In this document: positions 1 through 5,945 of the stretch, one piece after another
Numbering within the stretch: the stretch's first letter is position 1
Layout: every line of letters starts with the position of its first letter
DNA from: Phycisphaerae bacterium
GTDB lineage: Bacteria > Planctomycetota > Phycisphaerae > Sedimentisphaerales > Anaerobacaceae
Assembly: GCA_030667885.1 (NCBI GenBank)
Contig: DAOUVA010000291.1
Span: 1-6,084, forward strand
Direction of reading: 5' to 3'
Length of the DNA: 6,084 nt
Position numbers and translations under genes: made by a program
Notes under the pieces: model-generated
Seen by the model: only the letters and a program-made list of their open reading frames with translations
Database searches by the model: none
Told to the model about the DNA's origin: nothing

Positions 1-43
1 GGCGTCTATTTGGAAAGTTAAAGGTTCCCTAAAGAGCGATTAA

Positions 44-1690
44 ATGAAAATGTCCCCAAGATATGCAAAGTTAGGCTTATTACTGCTTTGTATTCCGCTG
101 ATTCTCTGGATTCTCATACTACTTTTTTATTTCAGGATTGCCAACATTTTCGATGCCTGGTTGATGAAGTTCCCCGGACCGTTTGTTATATGGGGGGCTA
201 TGTCCCTGTGTCCAGTAGCGGCTATTTATCTGGGCGTAAAAATGCTCCGTGCGAGGCAGAACCCGTTTATGGCTCGGATATTTACGGTGATGGGTACATT
301 CCTGCTGGTGGCGTTTATTGTGCTAATCGGCGCTCCAATGGTCAACGAAAGGCTGAAGCCGAAAACTCCAATAAATCCGAGCACGCCCAGACCTTTTGAA
401 CCGCAGGTTGGATTGCCGGTGTTCCCTGGCTCCGAAGGTTTTGGAACGAAGACCATTGCTGGTCGTGGTGGCCGATTAATTGAAGTAACCTCACTGGCCG
501 ACAAAGGGCCGGGAACCCTGCGGGACGCAGTTAACGAATCCTGTCCACGAATCATTGTCTTTCGTGTTGCTGGTACAATCGAGCTGAAATCGGAATTGCA
601 GATTCTTAACCCATTTCTAACACTCGCAGGCCAAACCGCTCCCGGCGGCGGGATCTGTATTAAGGGGGCTGGCATTGCGATTATAACTCACGATATACTT
701 ATCCAGCATATACGCGTAAGACCCGGAAACAAAGGGCCGGTCGATGCCGATATAAATGATGCGATTAGTATCATGGGCAAGTACGCCGGCCAGAACGATG
801 ATGCCTACAATGTAGTGGTGGATCATGTCTCTGCAAGCTGGGGTGAGGATGAAACCGTCAGCACATGGTACGGGGCGCACGATATTACCATCTCGTGGTG
901 CATCATAAGCGAGGCCCTGAACAGAAGTCGTCACCGCAAAAAGACACATAGTGCCGGTCTGCTTATAGGTGACAGCTCTTATCACGTATCGATACATCAC
1001 AACCTTCTTGCTCATAACGATTTTCGCAATCCGCTAATCTCAAAGGGAGGAACTCACGACATAGTGAACAACGTAATTTATAACTGGGGAGTACTCCCGG
1101 CCGAGATAGGTGACTATGACTCGAATACATTCCTCAACTTCATCGGGAACTACTTCATTGCAGGCTCGTCAACAAATCCCGGCCCGTTTGAAATACTTTT
1201 CCCCGAAGGCAATCCCAAAATATATGTAGAAGACAATATTGGCCCGCATCGTCCCGACCCGAACATGGATGACTGGGCCATTGTAGGCTTCCGCTGGGGA
1301 GATGAGGGAGTCGCTCAACAAAAATATCGCAGCCATACCAAATTTGAAACTCCCCCTATTACCTCGGCCGGCCCAATTGAGGCTCGGGACATAGTGCTTG
1401 CCCAGGCCGGAGCAACAGCACCTCAGCGTGATGCCGTTGACCAACGCGTGGTCAATGATGTCAGCAGCGGGACTGGTTCGATTATCGATTCGCCGGAAGA
1501 TGTCGGCGGTTATCCCGAACTTGCAAGCGGCACACTCCCCGTGGATACTGACCATGATGGTATGCCCGATGACTGGGAATTGAATAATGGCCTGGATCCA
1601 AAGGATGCTTCCGATGGTAATAGCGACCTTGACAGAGACGGTTACACCAATATCGAAGAATTTCTACATTCGTTATCACCCTCGGAGTAA
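44..1690 (+). CDS. Membrane-anchored pectate lyase-like protein (polysaccharide lyase family 1) with C-terminal EF-hand-type calcium loops
   Basis: This 548-residue protein probably cleaves pectate or a similar uronic-acid polysaccharide by beta-elimination outside the cytoplasm. Three hydrophobic segments lie at about residues 9-31, 44-66 and 80-99. The positive cluster at 66-78 (KMLRARQNPFMAR) follows helix 2, so the positive-inside rule puts the N-terminus inside and the enzyme outside. The lyase domain starts near LPVFPGSEGFG (124-134), with GRGG at 140-143 and GPGTLRDAV at 155-163, both typical of bacterial PL1 proteins. The parallel beta-helix core includes NDAISI (238-243), DHVSASWGEDETVS (260-273) and HHNLLAHNDFRNPLI (318-332). 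D239, D260 and E268-E270 are candidate calcium ligands and R328 is the candidate catalytic arginine, all by motif alignment from memory. The C-terminus has two EF-hand-type loops, D501-E512 and D528-E539. A weak AAGAG lies 7 bases before ATG 44; ATG 50 is an alternative start. The promoter is outside the window. The family call is firm; the substrate is inferred. Confidence 0.88.
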   Translation: MKMSPRYAKLGLLLLCIPLILWILILLFYFRIANIFDAWLMKFPGPFVIWGAMSLCPVAAIYLGVKMLRARQNPFMARIFTVMGTFLLVAFIVLIGAPMVNERLKPKTPINPSTPRPFEPQVGLPVFPGSEGFGTKTIAGRGGRLIEVTSLADKGPGTLRDAVNESCPRIIVFRVAGTIELKSELQILNPFLTLAGQTAPGGGICIKGAGIAIITHDILIQHIRVRPGNKGPVDADINDAISIMGKYAGQNDDAYNVVVDHVSASWGEDETVSTWYGAHDITISWCIISEALNRSRHRKKTHSAGLLIGDSSYHVSIHHNLLAHNDFRNPLISKGGTHDIVNNVIYNWGVLPAEIGDYDSNTFLNFIGNYFIAGSSTNPGPFEILFPEGNPKIYVEDNIGPHRPDPNMDDWAIVGFRWGDEGVAQQKYRSHTKFETPPITSAGPIEARDIVLAQAGATAPQRDAVDQRVVNDVSSGTGSIIDSPEDVGGYPELASGTLPVDTDHDGMPDDWELNNGLDPKDASDGNSDLDRDGYTNIEEFLHSLSPSE

Positions 1691-1742
1691 TCGGTGTGTT
1701 TAATAACATTCAGGCGTTGGTAATTTCTCCAATCCTCCCCTG
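1691..1742. other. Convergent intergenic gap without a recognisable terminator
   Basis: These 52 bases separate the stop codons of the lyase gene (+) and the PAS gene (-). The only inverted repeat I can see is a 4-bp TTGG/CCAA pair, and it is not followed by a T-run on either strand. No intrinsic terminator is supported, so Rho-dependent termination or read-through between the convergent genes is possible. Confidence 0.5.
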
Positions 1743-2648
1743 TTACGGTTCGATGTCCTCATTACCAAGAAAAGCCTTCAGAGCTTGCAGTTCCGCCTCT
1801 TTTTCTTGCTCAGCTTTTTCCAGCGCTTGTTCGGCCTTTTTGCGAGTGGTGATGTCTCGGATACTCTCGCGGTGTCCTAATGAATTGCCTTTGTCGTCAT
1901 AAATAGGCTGCCACGACATCGACGCCCAGATTAGCTTACCATCCTTACGCTCGATCCTGAACTCGACGTCATTTCCAGTACTTCCTTCAAGTGCCGACTG
2001 AAAGGCCCGGCCCATCCGGTCACGATCATCTTTGTAAATAAGACATATTGGATAATCCGACATAGCCATAAGCTCTTTGACACTGTAGCCGGTAACGCGC
2101 TTTACTGCTGGATTCGTCCAAAGAACTCTGCTGGTCGGAGCAACCCAGACCTCCCAGTCATAAGTGTAGTCTGCAATGGCTTTGAAGCACTGATCGGTCA
2201 TCCGAGTCATTAATTCGTTGCGTTTTCGCCCGCTTACATCGTCATACACGGCCACAATCTGTCCCGACGGCAATCTATATACATAGTTTTCTCGCCAGCC
2301 TGCGACCCTTTCATCTTTATATATTGAAATGGGGAGGTGTTCAGGCGTGCCAGTCTTGTAAACTCGCTGGAAAACTTCGAAAAGACCGAACTCCTTGACT
2401 CCGGGAAAGACCTCTGCGACGCTTCTGCCTATCAACTCATCTTTTTTTATATGTTCAATTTCTTCGGCCGCGGAGTTGAAATCAACAAATACAAAATCTT
2501 CACCATCATTTCTCGCTTCATATATAGCCACACCGCTGCTGACATTGTCGAACAAGGCCCTGAATTTCGCCTGATATTCCTTAAGCTCGTCCTCGGGATG
2601 CTGATGACTGCTGAAATGATTTGCTTGTTTCCCTTTATCGGTTTCCAT
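1743..2648 (-). CDS. Tandem PAS-domain sensor protein without an output domain
   Basis: This 301-residue, apparently cytoplasmic protein has no signal peptide or membrane helix. The first PAS domain spans about 26-141; it begins with FRALFDNVSSGVAIYE, contains DFNSAAEEI (56-64) and ends in the VYDDVSGRKR junction. The second PAS domain spans about 150-268; it contains WTNPAVKRVTGYS (177-189), the PAC-type segment EFRIERKDGKLIWASMSWQPI (229-249) and the closing RESIRDITTRKKAE (260-273). A charged helix (268-295) follows, the type of coiled-coil linker that usually feeds a histidine kinase or GGDEF domain. Here the protein stops at TAA with no output domain, and the convergent lyase gene begins 52 bp further on. 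Start support is good: AAGG lies 6 bases before the ATG, and a near-consensus promoter lies about 100 bp upstream. No Cys/His haem or flavin ligand is obvious, so the sensed signal is unknown. It may act through a protein partner or be a remnant of a longer sensor. Confidence 0.85.
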   Translation of the reverse strand: METDKGKQANHFSSHQHPEDELKEYQAKFRALFDNVSSGVAIYEARNDGEDFVFVDFNSAAEEIEHIKKDELIGRSVAEVFPGVKEFGLFEVFQRVYKTGTPEHLPISIYKDERVAGWRENYVYRLPSGQIVAVYDDVSGRKRNELMTRMTDQCFKAIADYTYDWEVWVAPTSRVLWTNPAVKRVTGYSVKELMAMSDYPICLIYKDDRDRMGRAFQSALEGSTGNDVEFRIERKDGKLIWASMSWQPIYDDKGNSLGHRESIRDITTRKKAEQALEKAEQEKEAELQALKAFLGNEDIEP

Positions 2649-2654
2649 ATTTTA

Positions 2655-2658
2655 CCTT
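2655..2658 (-). promoter_or_regulatory. Ribosome binding site of the PAS gene
   Basis: On the minus strand AAGG is followed by six bases (TAAAAT) and then the ATG at 2648. It is the clearest Shine-Dalgarno match in the window and fixes this start; the iron-operon genes have weaker or no such sites. Confidence 0.6.
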
Positions 2659-2750
2659 AGCCTGCTCTTCTCACAGCCCACACACTCCTGGCTATATACC
2701 TTGCTTTTACTCTGCTTGTTCGGCTGAAGTTGAATTCTCTGCTGGCCCCT

Positions 2751-2780
2751 ATTATACAATATCAAATCTTAGTTTGGCAA
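2751..2780 (-). promoter_or_regulatory. Sigma70-type promoter of the PAS gene
   Basis: On the minus strand TTGCCA (2780-2775, five of six to TTGACA) is followed by an 18-base spacer and a perfect TATAAT (2756-2751). Transcription would start near 2744, leaving a leader of about 95 nt before the PAS start codon. This suggests the PAS gene is transcribed independently of the upstream feo operon, at least in part. The call rests on consensus matching by eye; no operator-like repeat overlaps it. Confidence 0.62.
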
Positions 2781-2898
2781 ATCATAAATCCACCCATCAC
2801 CCTATCTATACCACACCAATCAAAAATCTCAAGACTAAGAATGAAAAAATCTCGGCCCTTGTCATTTTTAGAGGTTCCCTTATTTTTTATAGGTGTTT

Positions 2899-4986
2899 CT
2901 AACCTGCTATAGAGTTGCCAATCTGATAAACGACAAGAGTTACTACATAAGCCAATGCCGTCAGGCCGAAGAATTGAAACAGCGCCCAGCCCCACGAATT
3001 TGTCTCCTGTCTTGTCATCGCAACCGTTGCCACACACGGCGCATAAATCAGGCAAAAAAGCATAATGCAAAAACCCGTCAAAGGCGTATAATTCGCCTGC
3101 AATTTTTCCCGCAAATTTTGCGCACTTTTCTCACCATCAGCCCCCCCCGCCTCTTGTGAGCTAACTGCAAATACTATTGCCAATTGTGATACGAACACCT
3201 CTTTGGCGGCAGTTGCGCCTATAAGGGCCGTCCCGATTTTCCAGTCAAAACCCAGCGGTTTCAATGCCGGTTCTATCGCCTGCCCTATCCTCCCAATTAC
3301 CGAATGTTCCAGCTTTTTCTGCTGGGCCTGTTCAGCGCTCAAGCCCTCCAAAGACTGATCACTCGGTTTTGGATAACTCATCGCCACCCAGAGTATAATC
3401 GATACCGCCAAAATTATTGTACCAGCCTTTCTCAGATACATCCAACCTCTGTGCCACATATGAATACACACGGATTTGCCCGTAGGCATACGATAAGGCG
3501 GAAGTTCCATAACAAACGGCGTGGTCTCACCCTTAAAAACGGTCAATCGTAAAACCTTAATTACAACAATCGACAATAAGATTCCTATAATGTAAATAAG
3601 CCACAGCATCGGCCCATGCCATTTTTCCTCAAAAAAGGCTGGTATTATAAGCATATAGATAGTCAACTTTGCACCGCAGCTCATCAATGGTATTGCCATC
3701 ATTGTTGTCAATCTATTGCGTTTGTTTTCGAGTATTCGTGTTGCCATTATGGCCGGCACCGAACATCCGAAACCGATAAGCATCGGTATAAAGCTTTTGC
3801 CGTGCAGCCCTATTTTGTGCATAACCCTGTCCATAATAAAGGCCGCTCTGGCCATATAGCCGGAATCCTCAAGAAGCGCAATCGCCAGAAACAACAGCAG
3901 AATATTCGGCAGGAAAACAATCACCCCCCCTACTCCGCCTATAACACCATCGACCAAAAGGGACTTGAGCCAGCTTTCACTGCCCACCGGCCAAAAACCG
4001 GCTATCGTTATTCCTGCCCAGCCGAAAAACTGCTCCAGCCAGCCCATCGGATATTTGCCAATCTTAAATGTCGAAAGAAATACTAAATACATCAACATCA
4101 AAAATATCGGCAGCCCGAGAATACGATTTGTTACTATCGAATCTATCATATCGCTGGTACTGTGACGAGATTCGACGGTAGTTTTAATAGTCTCCTGGCA
4201 CGCCCCCGATATGAAACCATACCGCCGGTCCGCCATTACAATTTCCGGCTCATCGGCGAAAATACTTTTAAGATGCTCGATGCCCGCTGTAACTGCTTCG
4301 AGTACCTCCCGGCTGTGGACTTTTACCGTTATATCTGAGTCGTGTTCCAGCAATTTGACGGCCAACCATCGGCAGCCGTGGTTTTCTACTAATTGCTGCT
4401 CCTTATCGGCCAGGAGCATTCCGATTTCTGCCAGTTCATGTTCGATTTCTTCGCCGTAGTGTACCTTATGAATACGCTGACGCTTCCCCTGCCCGGATGT
4501 TTTAATAATAGCATCAAGCAGCTCTATTTTACCTTTGCCCTTATTGCCGACGGTTGGCACTATTTCTGCTTCCATAAGCTTGGACAACTGTCCGATATCG
4601 AACTTCAATCCTCTTTGCTCGGCCATATCGCTCATATTAAACGCCAGCACCAGCGGTGCATTCATTTCAATAAGCTGGGTCGCTAAATACAAGTTCCTCT
4701 CGATATTGGAAGCATCGATGATATCAACCACAACATCCGGATGCTCCTCTATCACGAAGTTACGGGCAACAAGCTCTTCTATCGAATAAGCACTCAGGCT
4801 GTACGTACCGGGCAAATCCACAAGTGTTATTTCGAATCCGGCGTACTTAAAAGTGCCCTCCTTCTTTTCCACCGTCACTCCCGGATAATTTCCCACATGC
4901 TGGTGCGCACCGGTCAGCATATTGAAAATAGATGTTTTTCCACTGTTGGGATTACCGGCTAAGGCTGCTTTTATTTTCTTGTCCAT
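2899..4986 (-). CDS. feoB: Ferrous iron transporter FeoB (GTP-dependent Fe2+ permease)
   Basis: FeoB imports Fe2+ across the cytoplasmic membrane and is the main ferrous uptake route under anoxic or acidic conditions. The 695-residue protein has the full architecture. The N-terminal G domain shows G1 GNPNSGKT (11-18), a switch region with YPGVTVEKKEG (34-44), G3 DLPG (57-60), G4 NMSD (117-120) and a G5-like VGNKGKG (146-152). A helical regulatory domain covers about 170-275. The membrane part holds the first Gate motif GFGCSVPAIMATR (405-417), the MSCGAK segment (435-440) and the second Gate core YAPCVATVAMTR (648-659). Cysteines C408, C437 and C651 match the conserved membrane cysteines of the family. 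It is somewhat shorter than the 773-residue E. coli protein, and no FeoC gene follows. It is the last gene of dtxR-feoA-feoB, 98 bp after feoA. The start is set by the MDKKIKAALAGNPNSGKT context, since no clear Shine-Dalgarno precedes it. The coding strand has G8 and G7 tracts. Confidence 0.97.
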   Translation of the reverse strand: MDKKIKAALAGNPNSGKTSIFNMLTGAHQHVGNYPGVTVEKKEGTFKYAGFEITLVDLPGTYSLSAYSIEELVARNFVIEEHPDVVVDIIDASNIERNLYLATQLIEMNAPLVLAFNMSDMAEQRGLKFDIGQLSKLMEAEIVPTVGNKGKGKIELLDAIIKTSGQGKRQRIHKVHYGEEIEHELAEIGMLLADKEQQLVENHGCRWLAVKLLEHDSDITVKVHSREVLEAVTAGIEHLKSIFADEPEIVMADRRYGFISGACQETIKTTVESRHSTSDMIDSIVTNRILGLPIFLMLMYLVFLSTFKIGKYPMGWLEQFFGWAGITIAGFWPVGSESWLKSLLVDGVIGGVGGVIVFLPNILLLFLAIALLEDSGYMARAAFIMDRVMHKIGLHGKSFIPMLIGFGCSVPAIMATRILENKRNRLTTMMAIPLMSCGAKLTIYMLIIPAFFEEKWHGPMLWLIYIIGILLSIVVIKVLRLTVFKGETTPFVMELPPYRMPTGKSVCIHMWHRGWMYLRKAGTIILAVSIILWVAMSYPKPSDQSLEGLSAEQAQQKKLEHSVIGRIGQAIEPALKPLGFDWKIGTALIGATAAKEVFVSQLAIVFAVSSQEAGGADGEKSAQNLREKLQANYTPLTGFCIMLFCLIYAPCVATVAMTRQETNSWGWALFQFFGLTALAYVVTLVVYQIGNSIAG

Positions 4987-5084
4987 TATATCGCTGTCTG
5001 TCTTACAGATTTTTTATGCTGTGATGGTAAAATTGGTTGAGGTTCCCCGGTGAAAAAAATGACTCGCTCACAAACTGCTAATTG
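4987..5084 (-). other. feoA-feoB intergenic spacer with a small hairpin before feoB
   Basis: This 98-bp gap is long for two subunits of one transporter. On the transcript strand a TCTGT-AAG-ACAGA hairpin (5009-4997, 5-bp stem) ends ten bases before the feoB ATG, in the place where a ribosome binding site would sit, and no GGAGG-like sequence is visible. The 9-mer GAGGTTCCC (+ strand 5039-5047) also occurs downstream of feoB. I see no promoter with good spacing, so feoB is most likely co-transcribed with feoA. A role for the hairpin in translation or RNA processing is speculation. Confidence 0.4.
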
Positions 5085-5318
5085 TCATAAAACCATAATC
5101 TTATGGGCCATCCCCCTGCCTAACATCATCTTTGAGTTCTTGACGCTTATCACAAAAGGCCCCGGCTCGTTGTTGCTCACAACTGTTATTTCCACGTTTG
5201 TTACAAGCCCCATTGATGCAAGCCTGCTGTGTAAACCCCGTCCGGCCTCTATGCCCGCTAATGTTACTGTTTCACCTGCCCGAACATTCGACAGCGGCCT
5301 TCTTTTCTCATTTTCCAT
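5085..5318 (-). CDS. feoA: FeoA, SH3-like partner of the FeoB iron transporter
   Basis: FeoA is a small cytoplasmic protein needed for full FeoB activity and thought to contact its G domain or membrane base. The 77-residue length is normal for the family. Family features are visible: the opening RAGETVTLAGIEAG (13-26), the SRLASMGLVTNVEITVV stretch (31-47), GPFVISVKNSKMMLGRGMAHKIMV (53-76), with the near-invariant LGRGMA at 66-71 closing the SH3-like barrel. The ATG lies 18 bp after the dtxR stop, with only a weak GAG nine bases upstream, so translation may be coupled to dtxR. It is the second gene of the leftward iron operon and is followed by feoB. DtxR proteins of Actinobacteria carry a related SH3 fold at their C-terminus, but the regulator here does not; this gene instead encodes such a fold as a separate protein. 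Confidence 0.94.
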   Translation of the reverse strand: MENEKRRPLSNVRAGETVTLAGIEAGRGLHSRLASMGLVTNVEITVVSNNEPGPFVISVKNSKMMLGRGMAHKIMVL

Positions 5319-5336
5319 TGCTGTTATCTCACATAC

Positions 5337-5792
5337 TTAGACATGTTGCTTACTACTTTTACAGAATTTCTGAAATTCATCCGCCAGATCAAATCCGTTT
5401 TTACTGCTCTGGGTTACGAACTCGATAAAACGCAGAAGCTTTGTAATAATCTCCGGACCAAGCTCATGCTCTGCTTTACATGCCGCCTTCTGGGCAACAT
5501 CCCCCTCGACACCAAGGACGTCGATAAAAAACGACTTCAGGATTTTATGTTTCCGGGCAATCTCGGCTGCCGCGCTCCGGCCGGATTCGGTGAGTGTCAC
5601 ATAGTCGTATGGCTTATAGTTGGCCAGCCCCTTTTCCTTCAACACATGCATTGCCCCGGTAACCGATGACCTCGATACCCCGAGCGATTTGGCAATATCT
5701 TTACTGCGGGCGAAACTGGATTCGCTGGAAAGATTCAGTATGGCCTCAAGATAATCTTCCAATGAGGCGCTTAAATTGTAGTTTTTTGCCAT
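5337..5792 (-). CDS. DtxR/MntR-family metal-dependent transcriptional regulator
   Basis: This 151-residue cytoplasmic repressor probably binds DNA when loaded with Fe2+ (or Mn2+) and controls the feo genes that follow it. The N-terminal winged helix-turn-helix covers about 8-70, with ARSKDIAKSLGVSRSSVTGAMHVLKEKGL (28-56) containing the recognition helix and YKPYDYVTLTESG (59-71) the wing. The dimerisation and metal-binding domain covers about 72-140. Candidate ligands, aligned from memory to MntR and DtxR, are D13, E16, H82, C105, E108 and H109. D13 corresponds to MntR D8 (Met10 in DtxR) and C105 to DtxR C102 (Glu99 in MntR), a mixed site. The length equals two-domain MntR-type proteins; there is no C-terminal SH3 domain. 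The gene leads the operon, follows a promoter whose spacer is filled by a toxbox-like inverted repeat, and is therefore likely autoregulated. No Shine-Dalgarno is evident in the AT-rich leader; the start is chosen from the family N-terminus (SLEDYLEAI at 10-18). Confidence 0.93.
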   Translation of the reverse strand: MAKNYNLSASLEDYLEAILNLSSESSFARSKDIAKSLGVSRSSVTGAMHVLKEKGLANYKPYDYVTLTESGRSAAAEIARKHKILKSFFIDVLGVEGDVAQKAACKAEHELGPEIITKLLRFIEFVTQSSKNGFDLADEFQKFCKSSKQHV

Positions 5793-5797
5793 AAAAT

Positions 5798-5828
5798 AAC
5801 TATAGTTGTCTTTATCTTATTTTATAAG
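5798..5828. promoter_or_regulatory. Two short palindromes in the dtxR 5' leader
   Basis: Between the predicted transcription start and the dtxR ATG are a perfect 10-bp palindrome AACTATAGTT (5798-5807) and an inverted repeat CTTAT-TTT-ATAAG (5816-5828). Both are AT-rich, so chance occurrence is plausible. They could be extra regulator sites or leader structures, but neither matches the toxbox arms well. Confidence 0.3.
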
Positions 5829-5836
5829 TCTTACCT

Positions 5837-5865
5837 AATATAGTTAGCCTTCCCTAACTTTGCAA
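5837..5865 (-). promoter_or_regulatory. Promoter of the dtxR-feoA-feoB operon
   Basis: On the minus strand TTGCAA (5865-5860, four of six to TTGACA) is separated by exactly 17 bases from TATATT (5842-5837, five of six to TATAAT). Transcription would begin near 5830, about 38 nt before the dtxR start codon. This is the only well-spaced sigma70-type pair I found upstream of dtxR, and the operator-like inverted repeat lies inside its spacer. Expected behaviour, inferred, is repression when iron is plentiful. Confidence 0.65.
5839..5859 (-). promoter_or_regulatory. Candidate DtxR-family operator (toxbox/iron-box-like inverted repeat)
   Basis: The minus strand holds the inverted repeat AGTTAG-GGAAGG-CTAACT (5859-5842), with 6-bp perfect arms and a 6-base centre. 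The 19 bases from 5857 to 5839, TTAGGGAAGGCTAACTATA, match 13 of 19 positions of the DtxR consensus as I recall it (TTAGGTTAGCCTAACCTAA). A further TTAGG begins at 5838, exactly 19 bp from the first, and makes an overlapping CTAA-5-TTAG repeat that covers the -10. Repressor bound here would block RNA polymerase. Binding is inferred from position and sequence only. Confidence 0.62.
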
Positions 5866-5945
5866 GCAAATTCTGAAAATATTTTGAAATTCATGAATAT
5901 CCACCCCCTAAACGCGATAACGGCTGACATTTCTGTGCATTATTC

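Larger units (their letters stand above)
2649..2898. other. 250-bp spacer between feoB and the PAS gene
   Basis: No coding region is supported here. Read on the minus strand, the part next to the feoB stop is AT-rich and holds only a weak AGGT/ACCT 4-bp hairpin spanning the stop codon and a loose AAAAAT/ATTTTT pair around GACAAGGGCCGAG; neither makes a convincing intrinsic terminator for feoB. The middle carries the promoter of the PAS gene. The remaining ~95 bases are its predicted 5' leader, in which I see no strong hairpin or recognisable riboswitch. The 9-mer GAGGTTCCC (2871-2879, + strand) recurs in the feoA-feoB gap. Confidence 0.55.

Noticed and set aside
617..1015. 132-codon minus-strand open frame opposite the lyase gene
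   Set aside because: It is fully covered by the well-supported PL1 coding region and shows no family features.
1691..1742. Bidirectional terminator between the convergent genes
   Set aside because: Only a 4-bp dyad is present and there is no T-run on either side.
2649..2744. Leader peptide or riboswitch in the ~95-nt PAS gene leader
   Set aside because: A GTG-initiated 8-codon frame ends near the Shine-Dalgarno but has no proper ribosome binding site of its own, and no strong stem or known aptamer core is visible.
2762..3070. 102-codon minus-strand open frame overlapping the 3' end of feoB
   Set aside because: It lies out of frame within feoB over most of its length, runs into the AT-rich spacer and promoter of the PAS gene, and has no recognisable domain.
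3616..4086. 156-codon + strand open frame antisense to feoB
   Set aside because: It is rich in His, Cys, Tyr and Gln, as expected from the reverse strand of a membrane-protein gene. FeoB in the opposite strand is intact and fully matches its family.
5050..5340. 96-codon + strand open frame antisense to feoA
   Set aside because: feoA has clear family motifs in the other strand, and this frame looks like its shadow.
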